Assembly (NCBI GenBank): GCA_002427615.1
Contig: DIFH01000084.1
Location: forward strand, 1-36,930
Source: Paludibacter sp. UBA5753
Lineage (GTDB): Bacteria; Bacteroidota; Bacteroidia; Bacteroidales; Paludibacteraceae
Length of the DNA stretch: 36,930 nt
Direction: 5' to 3'
In this document: positions 17,376-24,970 of the stretch, piece by piece
How positions within the stretch are numbered: the stretch's first letter is position 1
Layout of the letters: the number at the start of each line of letters is the position of its first letter
Made by a program: the position numbers and the translations under genes
The notes under the pieces: generated by a model
The model's database searches: none
Seen by the model: the letters and a program-made list of their open reading frames with translations, nothing else
What the model was told of the DNA's origin: nothing

Positions 17376-17544
17376 AAGAGGTCGCACACTTTATTTTAAT
17401 ATATAATCAATTATAAAACAATAAATTAATCATAATTATACAAGGAATTACATTCTAAGTCGACCCTTTATTTTTTTGTTCAACTAAGTTTATTCAACTG
17501 TTATTTCGCACATTTGTATTATAAACTCAAATTCTAATAAAATC
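17376..17544. promoter_or_regulatory. Spacer between metabolic and envelope halves of the cluster
   Basis: AT-rich gap with two direct TTCAACT repeats 14 bp apart (17479-17485 and 17493-17499) and a poor -7-like CACATTTG at about 17510. It may hold a promoter for the lipoprotein gene, but no consensus TTG/TAnnTTTG pair was found. Confidence 0.25.
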
Positions 17545-18066
17545 ATGAAAAAACTAATTTTTATTCTCGTTGCCGCAATGGCATTTGCATTTAGTGCTTG
17601 CGAAGAAAGTACTGAAGAAGATGTATACAACCCTACAACCGATGGCATTATTGGTGAATGGCAATCATCGGGAGCTAACGTTGCTGTTTTATTAAAAACC
17701 TATTTCAAAGTTGACTCAATTTATGCTAAATTCAATGCAAATAATTCTTATCTGGTTGAATCATACGCAAGTGGCACAAAAACAACTTATTCAGGGGTTT
17801 TCACCCAAACAAAATCTACAACAGGCGCTATCTGGACTATTACACTGGAACAAAATACGCCAACAGCTGTAACCAGCGAAGGTATATTTGAAATTACCCA
17901 GAATGCCTCAATTAAAACCAAATATACAATGAAATATGAAGTTGTTCAGACAACTCCAAGCATTGGCGCAACTGCCCCTACTCCAACTGCAGGCTTTGGA
18001 AGTAGTAGCGGTGGCGTACTTGGTACAACGAATGTGCAGACTTTTGTAAATATCGTCGTAAAATAG
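17545..18066 (+). CDS. Secreted lipoprotein of unknown function, probably surface-exposed
   Basis: A 173-aa protein with a clear lipoprotein signal peptide (lipobox FSAC, Cys19). The Cys is followed by the acidic run EESTEED, resembling the lipoprotein export signal that sends Bacteroidota lipoproteins to the cell surface. The mature part starts with DGIIGEWQSSG and continues as short beta-strand-like segments, similar to small lipocalin-like domains; the C-terminal third is Thr/Pro/Gly/Ser-rich. It is followed by a terminator at 18082-18125, yet next to an outer-membrane barrel gene. It might be a binding partner of that barrel; no function can be assigned. Confidence 0.75.
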   Translation: MKKLIFILVAAMAFAFSACEESTEEDVYNPTTDGIIGEWQSSGANVAVLLKTYFKVDSIYAKFNANNSYLVESYASGTKTTYSGVFTQTKSTTGAIWTITLEQNTPTAVTSEGIFEITQNASIKTKYTMKYEVVQTTPSIGATAPTPTAGFGSSSGGVLGTTNVQTFVNIVVK

Positions 18067-18081
18067 TTATTGTTGGTTGAG

Positions 18082-18125
18082 AGGTCAGAATATTATTGTA
18101 TTATTCATTGTATTCTGACCTTTTG
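18082..18125 (+). terminator. Terminator after the lipoprotein gene
   Basis: AGGTCAGAATA (18082-18092) pairs perfectly with TATTCTGACCT (18111-18121), with an 18-nt loop and a short T-run. It starts 15 bp after the stop codon. Confidence 0.7.
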
Positions 18126-18135
18126 CTTATCCCTA

Positions 18136-18186
18136 AAATCAGAAAAAACCGTTTCAGAGAGATTTTCAATAGACTTTTTCTGATTT
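18136..18186 (+). repeat. 12-bp inverted repeat in the leader of the barrel gene
   Basis: AAATCAGAAAAA (18136-18147) and TTTTTCTGATTT (18175-18186) are exact reverse complements 27 nt apart, 62 bp before the barrel start codon. It could be an operator or a leader hairpin. Confidence 0.35.
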
Positions 18187-18248
18187 AATTTTATACTTTT
18201 AACCGCCCTGTTTTACAGGCGCATCCGATCACTAAAAAATCAATACAG

Positions 18249-19841
18249 ATGAGAAAATTAGCAGAATTAGCAATGCTTTTGCTGGTTTCAACCGGCACGT
18301 TTGCTCAACTCCCAACCAATCAGTACTTTTCAAAGGAGGTACCCCTCAAAGCCAATAAAGAATTTCAATTTATGGCATTTTACATTACTCAGGCAGTAAC
18401 TTCAAATATTTATCCCGAAAATGATTTCCTGAAAGGTCAGGTTGTAGGGCGACTTTTTGGTGGGAACACTACTAAAACCAGCAACGAACTTACCAGCGCC
18501 TATATTGAGCAACGATTAATTCCTTTTTTTATTTATTCACCCAATCTATTTAACGGTAAGGCAACACTGAGAGCTTCGTTCGAGCTCGACTGGACCTGGG
18601 GCGATGCGGCTTATGGTGCCGGAGGTAACTTCGGTGGTGCCTTCTCCGCCGATCAGGTCAACTTACAAACGCAGAATCTTGAACTGGAATTAAACCCTGT
18701 TAAAGATTTGTATGTAAATCTGGGACTTCAACGTATTTTCGATACACCTTACAACCCCTACAAAACACTTTTCGATAAAATGACAACCACAGGCTACCGA
18801 CTGGCTTATTTCGGAACTGACGGTGTGGGTGTTTCTGTGAGAAAAGATTGGGATTTTGCCCGTATTAAAACTGGTTATTACAAACTTTATGAGAATTACA
18901 TTCAACTTGATGACGACGTAACATTATTTGAATTGACAGGTGAAAAAGACGTGAGTCGTAACTGGAAAATCGGAGGCTCGGCTTATTACCTTGCCGACCG
19001 TGCATCGGGTGCCGGAGGTGTTTCTATCCTTAGTCAAGGACTGAATAGTCTGTTAGCCACGCATAACGGTGTTTATAAATTTAATTTTGGAAATGTTCCT
19101 TACAAAGCGGATGTTGCGTGGCTGGGTACATTCTTCGGACGAAATACTGAACACTGGATTGACCCTTGGATGGTAACCGGCTTTTTAAATTTCAATATCG
19201 GTACTGCCGACACATTGAAAAATCAACTTGTATCGAAAACAGAATGGAACCGCGCTACCGACATTTTTGGTTATGCCGCCAATGTACGCGCATCGTATCG
19301 GTACGGACAAACGCCAAACGATAATGTTACGCTCGATGTTATTCATTCGTCGGGTGATGCTAACGGCTTATCCGATGGAAAATATTCAGGCGTAATTACC
19401 GGCAACCAATGGGGAGCTCCGGGAGCTATTTTCATTAGTTCGGGGTCGTATCTACTCATGCCTCATGGCAATGTAGTTAATCGCTTTACGCCCGCCATTA
19501 TGGATATTTCAAACATGGGTTATGGTATGACTGCAGCCACTTTAAACGCTTCGAGAGGAATTATACCAAACTTATTGAATGCAAAAATTGGCGGTGCAGT
19601 TGCCATGAGTAATGTAAAGCCAAGTGGCGGTGGACAATTGATTGGGACTGAGATTAATGGAAACATAGCTTATAATTTCGGTCCGTTTATGAGTTTAGAG
19701 CTTCATGGCGCTTATTTAATGCTGGGAAATTTTTACGATAGCAAACAAAGTGCTTACGGAAGTCCGGTAAACGGTGGACTCGACACCCGTCCCGTAAATC
19801 CATGGACTGCATTTTTGGTATTTAAATGGCTATTGTTCTAA
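18249..19841 (+). CDS. Outer-membrane beta-barrel (porin-like) protein
   Basis: A 530-aa exported protein with a signal peptide (residues 1-19, STGTFAQ). The rest consists of alternating, aromatic-rich amphipathic segments and ends FLVFKWLLF, with the terminal Phe recognised by the Bam machinery. No TonB box or plug domain is seen, so this looks like a passive porin or channel and not a SusC-type receptor. It lies directly upstream (18 bp) of an alpha/beta-hydrolase lipoprotein gene and downstream of a lipoprotein gene, suggesting a joint role in handling one substrate at the envelope. I cannot place it in a named porin family. Confidence 0.75.
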   Translation: MRKLAELAMLLLVSTGTFAQLPTNQYFSKEVPLKANKEFQFMAFYITQAVTSNIYPENDFLKGQVVGRLFGGNTTKTSNELTSAYIEQRLIPFFIYSPNLFNGKATLRASFELDWTWGDAAYGAGGNFGGAFSADQVNLQTQNLELELNPVKDLYVNLGLQRIFDTPYNPYKTLFDKMTTTGYRLAYFGTDGVGVSVRKDWDFARIKTGYYKLYENYIQLDDDVTLFELTGEKDVSRNWKIGGSAYYLADRASGAGGVSILSQGLNSLLATHNGVYKFNFGNVPYKADVAWLGTFFGRNTEHWIDPWMVTGFLNFNIGTADTLKNQLVSKTEWNRATDIFGYAANVRASYRYGQTPNDNVTLDVIHSSGDANGLSDGKYSGVITGNQWGAPGAIFISSGSYLLMPHGNVVNRFTPAIMDISNMGYGMTAATLNASRGIIPNLLNAKIGGAVAMSNVKPSGGGQLIGTEINGNIAYNFGPFMSLELHGAYLMLGNFYDSKQSAYGSPVNGGLDTRPVNPWTAFLVFKWLLF

Positions 19842-19859
19842 CGATTAAAAATTACTGAT

Positions 19860-20825
19860 ATGATTAAAAATTATATATACACAGGCATGGCCGTCATCAT
19901 ATTGATCATGAGCAGCTGCAGCACACCTTACAAAGCATTTAAAAACCTCAACAGCATGGACGAATTACAGTACAAACATGAGGTAAAAAAGGTTCATCTA
20001 CCTAAATGCGGATACGATATTGCCTATACCGACGAAGGAAAAGGTGGAAAAACTATTATTTTCATTCATGGATTGGGAAGTTATCTACAGGCCTGGATAA
20101 AAAACGTAGAAGGACTTAAAACAGACTATCGTTGCATTTCAATTGACTTACCCGGTTATGGAAAATCGAGCAAAGAACCACATAGCGGACTTATGACATT
20201 TTATGCCGATGTTCTCAATGAATTCGTGAAAGAAGTGAAGCTCGAAAATGTTTATCTCGCAGGACACTCGATGGGAGGACAAATTTCCTTGACAACAGCT
20301 TTACTCTATCCTGATTTAGTCAAAGGCTTGATTTTGGTCGACCCTGCAGGTTTCGAACCGTTCAATAAAGGACAACGTCAATGGTTAAAAAACGCAATGA
20401 CCTTGGATGGCGTACGACTTACTACGACTGAAGCCATTCAAAACAACCTGGCAACCAATTTCTACAAAATGCCTGCCGATGCCGACTTTATGATTTCAGA
20501 TCGTATGATTATGCGTACAGCGAAAGATTTCAACGCATATTGTTATGCCATAGTGCAATCTGTAGGCGGAATGGTGGATAATCCTGTACTTGACTACCTG
20601 CAGGACATAAAGGTTCCAACGCTGATTTTCTTCGGAGAAGATGACAACCTTATCCCAAATCGTTTCCTGAATCCGGGTCGCACGGTTGACATTGCCAAAA
20701 ATGGCGCTGATAAAATTAAAAACAGCCAACTTATTATGGTTCCGAAATGCGGACACTTTATGATGTTTGAAAAGCCTGAAACGTTTAATACAGAGGTGAA
20801 TACTTTTCTGAAGAAGCTGAAATAA
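19860..20825 (+). CDS. Alpha/beta-hydrolase lipoprotein (esterase/lipase-like)
   Basis: A 321-aa hydrolase with a lipoprotein signal (IMSSC, Cys20). The fold and catalytic set are complete: oxyanion HGLGS (70-74), nucleophile elbow GHSMGG (Ser137), acid Asp in FFGEDDNLIP (261/262) and His299 in KCGHFMMFEKPE. A cap region lies between about 165 and 245. The Cys is followed by STPYK with no acidic export signal, so a periplasmic location is more likely than the surface. It is 18 bp after the barrel gene and closes the cluster before a strong terminator. The likely job is to cleave an ester that enters through the barrel, releasing an acid for the symporter and CoA-transferase. Substrate unknown; lactonase or C-C hydrolase activity is possible. 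Confidence 0.85.
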   Translation: MIKNYIYTGMAVIILIMSSCSTPYKAFKNLNSMDELQYKHEVKKVHLPKCGYDIAYTDEGKGGKTIIFIHGLGSYLQAWIKNVEGLKTDYRCISIDLPGYGKSSKEPHSGLMTFYADVLNEFVKEVKLENVYLAGHSMGGQISLTTALLYPDLVKGLILVDPAGFEPFNKGQRQWLKNAMTLDGVRLTTTEAIQNNLATNFYKMPADADFMISDRMIMRTAKDFNAYCYAIVQSVGGMVDNPVLDYLQDIKVPTLIFFGEDDNLIPNRFLNPGRTVDIAKNGADKIKNSQLIMVPKCGHFMMFEKPETFNTEVNTFLKKLK

Positions 20826-20850
20826 CCGGTTTTGCATCGTAAACTTTCAT

Positions 20851-20895
20851 AACAGAGAAAACGGCTATCAATGGTTGTTTTCTCTGTTTTTTTTT
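20851..20895 (+). terminator. Strong terminator closing the cluster
   Basis: AACAGAGAAAAC (20851-20862) pairs exactly with GTTTTCTCTGTT (20877-20888), followed by a run of T to 20895. A textbook intrinsic terminator 25 bp after the hydrolase stop. Confidence 0.9.
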
Positions 20896-20926
20896 ATTAT
20901 TTTTATGCCGGAAAAATTACTAAAAT

Positions 20927-22354
20927 ATGCGCGCCAAACTAAATACGTTTCAGGAATTCACCCAGTCACTTTACCCTCACGAAGTGGACTATCTACTGTC
21001 GGTTCAGAATTTCAGTAAAGAGTCGAACCTCCGGATTTTGCATCAAATATACGCCAACAGCAATTCGCAACAGGCACCCAAAGCCTTCGATACAAATGTA
21101 GATAAGCGTACCTATTCCTATATAAAAACATGGATACAAGACACACTATCGAAAATTGATGTGGACGTTTTCTTCGAATGGTTGATTATGGTCGAAAAGA
21201 AAGTACTGACCGATGTTATTTCCCCCTTGGATGAAACCGAAATTTTGGCCAATATAAAGCTCATCAAACCAACACATTATCATTTTATCCGTTTTTTTGA
21301 ATTACTGCAATATTACCGCGACTACCTGTTGGTACGCAACCAGAACAAATATAACAAGGTGGTTTCAGACTATCTGGAAACGTACCGGGAAAATTACTTA
21401 AAATCAACCGAGATCAATCGTCAACTTCATTTTATCACAGCTAAAATAGTAAAGAAAGAAAACACTGAAAATTATGAATTGATTTCTGCAGAAAGCCTGC
21501 TGAAATCTATTTACTACGACGAAAGCCTGGATGCTTACACTCGTTACCGTGCCGTTGTACGCCTTACCATTTATTTTTACAACAGCCGACAATTCGACAA
21601 ACAGTTGGTTGTTTATCAACAGTTGGATAATCTGTTCAAAACACCGCTCTTTTACTCAAAACGCTTGTTGGCGAACTATTACGCCAACCGTGCCATGATG
21701 CATTCTAAACTGAACGAGTTGACCCAAGCGGAAAAATATGGTTATTTATCCATCAGAAACAAAAACAGTGATTATCTTTTCTACCTGATTAATCTCTGTG
21801 GCGTTTTGCTCAAACAAGGGAAAAAAGTAGAAGCTTTAAAACTTATGCGCGACTCCATTCCCGAATTGAAAAACACCAACAACAATTACTATAAAATCGG
21901 ATTTGCAACATTCTATATTAAAACACTGATCGTAAATCAAAAATATGATAAAGCTGTAGAATATGCCACCAGCTATTTCGAGGCATACAAAAAAGAAATT
22001 TTCGAGCACCGCTGGCATTTATTTTTCTGCGCTTATCTTCAGGCGCTGGTACAAACAGAGAAATATGCCAAAGTACTGTCGCTTACACGCAGATACAAAT
22101 TGGTCGCTAAAGAGAAACAGCGCATCGACCGTGCCGATTATCTGCCAATTATCCAGCTTTACTCCTTTTTGTCTGAATATCTGGAAAATATTATTACCAA
22201 AGAAAAACTGATTAACTCTGTTGTAAAAGCCAGCCAGGATTTAATGAGCGACAAGTATCGTTCACGCAAAATTATCGAACTGCTTGATGAATTAGGTCAA
22301 AGTCTACCCGAAGAAATCAAAATAGTTAAGAAAGAACTGGGAGTCGTGAAATAA
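20927..22354 (+). CDS. Helical TPR-like protein of unknown function
   Basis: A 475-aa soluble protein with no signal peptide or membrane segment. From about residue 195 to 400 it shows helix-pair repeats with TPR-like spacing, for example LANYYANRAMMHSKLNELTQ followed by AEKYGYLSIRNK, and repeated short Tyr/Leu/Lys-rich helices. The N-terminal 190 residues are also helical, beginning LNTFQEFTQSLYPHEVDYLL. It lies alone between a terminator and the ABC-F gene on the same strand. It is presumably a scaffolding or protein-interaction protein; I do not recognise it. Confidence 0.7.
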   Translation: MRAKLNTFQEFTQSLYPHEVDYLLSVQNFSKESNLRILHQIYANSNSQQAPKAFDTNVDKRTYSYIKTWIQDTLSKIDVDVFFEWLIMVEKKVLTDVISPLDETEILANIKLIKPTHYHFIRFFELLQYYRDYLLVRNQNKYNKVVSDYLETYRENYLKSTEINRQLHFITAKIVKKENTENYELISAESLLKSIYYDESLDAYTRYRAVVRLTIYFYNSRQFDKQLVVYQQLDNLFKTPLFYSKRLLANYYANRAMMHSKLNELTQAEKYGYLSIRNKNSDYLFYLINLCGVLLKQGKKVEALKLMRDSIPELKNTNNNYYKIGFATFYIKTLIVNQKYDKAVEYATSYFEAYKKEIFEHRWHLFFCAYLQALVQTEKYAKVLSLTRRYKLVAKEKQRIDRADYLPIIQLYSFLSEYLENIITKEKLINSVVKASQDLMSDKYRSRKIIELLDELGQSLPEEIKIVKKELGVVK

Positions 22355-22381
22355 GGTTTATGACAACCCATAATTTCGTAC

Positions 22382-22389
22382 TATCTTTG
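22382..22389 (+). promoter_or_regulatory. Probable -7 box for the ABC-F gene
   Basis: TATCTTTG fits TAnnTTTG, 43 bp before the start codon; no TTG at the proper distance. Confidence 0.4.
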
Positions 22390-22432
22390 TACTCCGATTG
22401 CAGGTTTCAATTTTCACATTTTACATAAAAAC

Positions 22433-24325
22433 ATGATCAGTTACTTACAGGTAGAAAATCTCACCAAATCCTTTGGCGATAATCTGCTTTTCGAAAATAT
22501 ATCCTTCGGCATTGCCGACAACCAACGCTTTGCGTTAATTGCCAAAAACGGAACCGGAAAAACTACCTTGCTTAATATTATTGCCGGTAATGAAGATTAT
22601 CAGGGTGGATCTATCTCGTTCCGACGCGATTTGCGTATCGGTTACTTAAACCAGAATCCCGACTTTCCAAAAGAATTATCGGTGATTGATGCCTGTCTTC
22701 GCTCTGAGAATGATGCCGTGAGAACGATTGCAGCTTACGAACATTGCATGATGTCGCAGAATCACGATGACTTGGACGAGATTCTTTCTCAAATGGACCT
22801 GCACAAGGCATGGGATTATGAAACGCGCATTAAACAAATTCTTAGCAAATTAAAAATTACAAACTTCGAACAATTAATCGGCGAATTATCAGGCGGTCAG
22901 TTGAAACGGGTGGCGCTGGCGAACGTCCTTATTGCCGAGCCCGATTTATTAATACTCGATGAGCCAACCAACCACCTCGACCTGGAAATGATTGAATGGC
23001 TGGAAGATTTTCTGAAACGTTCCAACATGGCTTTACTGATGGTGACGCACGATCGCTATTTTCTGGATCGTGTGTGTACAAATATTTTGGAAATTGATCA
23101 TCAGGCTATGTTTCAATACAATGGCAATTATAGTTATTACCTGGAAAAACGCCAGGAACGGATTGAAAACTGGAATTCCGAAAGCGAACGGACCATCAAT
23201 TTATACAAAAAAGAACTGGAATGGATGCGCCGCCAACCGCAAGCCCGTGCTCATAAAGCCAAATCACGTCAGGAAAGCTTTTATGAAATTGAAGAACGTG
23301 CTAAACAACGCCGGAACAATGATAAAGTACAACTCGATGTAAAAGCAAGTTACCTGGGTTCTAAGATTTTCGAAGCCAAATATATTTGCAAAGCCTACGG
23401 TGATTTGAAAATTCTTGATAATTTCTATTATAATTTTGCCCGTTATGAAAAAATGGGCATTGTTGGAAAAAACGGAACAGGGAAATCGACTTTTCTGAAA
23501 ATGCTGTTGGGTGAAGTAAAACCCGACAGCGGAAGTTTTGACATTGGCGAAACGGTGGTATTCGGTTATTACAGCCAGGACGGATTGGCTTTCGACGAAC
23601 AAATGAAAGTGATTGACGTGGTGCGCGATATTGCCGAAGAAGTAAATCTGGGCAATGGCAAGAAAATGTCGGCTTCGCAATTTTTGCAGCATTTCCTGTT
23701 TACACCCGAAACGCAATTCAATTACGTTTACAAACTAAGCGGTGGCGAAAAACGCCGCTTGCATCTTTGTACGGTATTGATGCGCAACCCTAACTTTTTG
23801 GTGCTCGATGAGCCAACCAACGACCTGGATATTGTAACGCTCAACATCCTGGAAGAATACCTGCAATCGTTCAAAGGTTGTGTCATTGTGGTGAGCCACG
23901 ACCGTTATTTTATGGATAAAGTGGTGGACCATTTGATGGTATTCAAAGGAAACGCCGAACTCAAGGATTTCCCCGGCAACTACACCGACTACCGCGAATG
24001 GAACGAACTAATGGAAGAACAGGAACGCGAGGAGAAAAAGAGCAAAGAACAAAGAGTAAAGACAAAAAACAACCTCACCCTGCTACCTTCTCCTCGGGGA
24101 GAGGAGAAAAGTAAACGGAAACTGACTTTCAAAGAAAAGCAGGAATTTGAATCTCTGGAAAAAGAAATCCCTCAACTGGAGAAAGAAAAAGCCGAATTGG
24201 AAAACCTGCTTGCATCGGGGAATTTAACGAGCGACGAAATTATTAAAACCTCGCAACGCCACGGCGAACTTAATGATTTAATTGATGAAAAAACCATGCG
24301 ATGGCTGGAGTTGAGTGAAATTTAA
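22433..24325 (+). CDS. ABC-F family ATPase (Uup-like)
   Basis: A soluble tandem ATP-binding protein of the ABC-F class that acts on ribosomes or nucleic acids rather than as a transporter. The 630-aa protein has domain 1 with Walker A AKNGTGKTTL (38-47), LSGGQLKR and LLILDEPTNHLD; a charged linker (about 245-305, KELEWMRRQPQARAHKAKSR); and domain 2 with GKNGTGKSTF, LSGGEKRRL and FLVLDEPTNDLD. The C-terminal coiled coil (about 565-630) is of the Uup type. Odd feature: residues 547-559 (NLTLLPSPRGEEK) are encoded by a copy of an intergenic repeat, inserted in frame in the linker before the coiled coil. The exact substrate is unknown. Confidence 0.93.
   Translation: MISYLQVENLTKSFGDNLLFENISFGIADNQRFALIAKNGTGKTTLLNIIAGNEDYQGGSISFRRDLRIGYLNQNPDFPKELSVIDACLRSENDAVRTIAAYEHCMMSQNHDDLDEILSQMDLHKAWDYETRIKQILSKLKITNFEQLIGELSGGQLKRVALANVLIAEPDLLILDEPTNHLDLEMIEWLEDFLKRSNMALLMVTHDRYFLDRVCTNILEIDHQAMFQYNGNYSYYLEKRQERIENWNSESERTINLYKKELEWMRRQPQARAHKAKSRQESFYEIEERAKQRRNNDKVQLDVKASYLGSKIFEAKYICKAYGDLKILDNFYYNFARYEKMGIVGKNGTGKSTFLKMLLGEVKPDSGSFDIGETVVFGYYSQDGLAFDEQMKVIDVVRDIAEEVNLGNGKKMSASQFLQHFLFTPETQFNYVYKLSGGEKRRLHLCTVLMRNPNFLVLDEPTNDLDIVTLNILEEYLQSFKGCVIVVSHDRYFMDKVVDHLMVFKGNAELKDFPGNYTDYREWNELMEEQEREEKKSKEQRVKTKNNLTLLPSPRGEEKSKRKLTFKEKQEFESLEKEIPQLEKEKAELENLLASGNLTSDEIIKTSQRHGELNDLIDEKTMRWLELSEI
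24071..24110 (+). repeat. Short Y/R-rich repeat, copy D, inside the ABC-F gene
   Basis: AACCTCACCCTGCTACCTTC, then TCCTCGGGGAGAGGAGAAAA. It has the same organisation as copy C (ACCTCAC, pyrimidine arm, purine arm) but lies in frame within a coding region. Confidence 0.55.
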
Positions 24326-24370
24326 AATTACCCGCCTATCCGCTGAAGAAGAATATAATATTGCCAGTTC

Positions 24371-24444
24371 CGTCGCTTTGAACGACGTTGCCGGTTTAGC
24401 TTACGCTCCATTCGCCAAAAGTTCTAAACTTTGGAGGAGCTAAG
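24371..24444. repeat. Nested hairpins downstream of the ABC-F gene
   Basis: A CGTCG/CGACG hairpin (24371-24387) is followed by a longer imperfect one: CCAAAAGTT (24415-24423) with AACTTTGG (24427-24434), framed by TTAGC and GCTCC on the left (24396-24409) and GGAGCTAA on the right (24436-24443). It could terminate the ABC-F transcript or be part of a mobile-element remnant; it overlaps the tnpB-like fragment. Confidence 0.4.
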
Positions 24445-24549
24445 TCTTTGCGCCAAATTTTTTAATCCGCATAAACCGTCTAATCCTTTACGCAAATCTA
24501 CACCAGTCAAACAAACTACATTACGATTGTCTTCATTCAAACTCATCAT
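24424..24549 (-). pseudogene. IS66-family TnpB-like remnant
   Basis: A 41-codon minus-strand frame reads MSLNEDNRN, then CLTGVDLRKGLDGLCGL, and then diverges. The VDLRKGLDGLCGL segment matches the conserved N-terminus of the IS66 accessory protein TnpB (VDMRKGxDGL). The expected continuation (PLSGDVFVF and the rest) is absent. This is what is left of an insertion sequence; no transposase or inverted repeats could be identified. It lies directly downstream of a truncated oxidoreductase gene. Confidence 0.5.
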
Positions 24550-24608
24550 AACTTTTTTCAGGCAAAGAGCTAACTTTTTTATGCTTTCTGAAATACGGCC
24601 GATTTGGG

Positions 24609-24845
24609 TTACGCCAAAAGAATAACCGTATCGGTATCATCATTCAAAAGTTCATCAACGGTATCGTAAATACGTGTAGCGTTGGTTAACCTTGCAAAAT
24701 CTTCGGCTTTGCTGCGCGTGCGGTTACAAACTGCCTGTATGCTGAATTTTTCACCTAATTGAAGTATGGCGGGCCAATGCAATTCACGGGCAGCTATGCC
24801 GGTACCTATATAACCCAATTTCACTGTTTTATTGGTTGTTGTCAT
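24609..24845 (-). pseudogene. Truncated Gfo/Idh/MocA-family oxidoreductase
   Basis: 78 codons of the N-terminal NAD(P)-binding domain of a Gfo/Idh/MocA oxidoreductase: LGYIGTGIAARELHWPAI (Rossmann glycine motif), then AVCNRTRSKAEDFA and a stop right after DTVILLA. Normal members are about 320-400 aa and continue here with the NxxH and CEKP motifs, which are missing. No continuation was seen in other frames; the adjacent sequence instead looks like an IS66 remnant. It is most likely a broken gene with no product. Confidence 0.75.
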
Positions 24846-24892
24846 AAAATTAAATTTAAAATCGATAAAAATGACGACTTATTTTTAGCTGT

Positions 24893-24929
24893 GAACAAAA
24901 GGGAGAGTTTAAACTCTCCCTTTTTGTTC
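24893..24929. terminator. Bidirectional terminator after the ompH genes
   Basis: A near-perfect palindrome centred on TTTAAA (24908-24913): GAACAAAAGGGAGAG on the left, CTCTCCCTTTTTGTTC on the right. It provides a GC stem with a T-run on both strands, ending the bamA-ompH transcript (minus). Confidence 0.85.
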
Positions 24930-24970
24930 ATTATTCGATGTTTGCCGATATTCAAACTGAACTTATATTT

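Noticed and set aside
10398..20825. OleABCD-type long-chain olefin pathway (KAS-III-like, alpha/beta-hydrolase and SDR genes together)
   Set aside because: There is no OleC-type AMP ligase, the hydrolase is an exported lipoprotein, the SDR is FabG/PhaB-like, and a CoA-transferase and symporter have no place in that pathway.
23264..23716. 150-codon minus-strand ORF within the ABC-F gene
   Set aside because: It lies fully antisense to conserved ABC motifs; its composition is that of a reverse-frame shadow.
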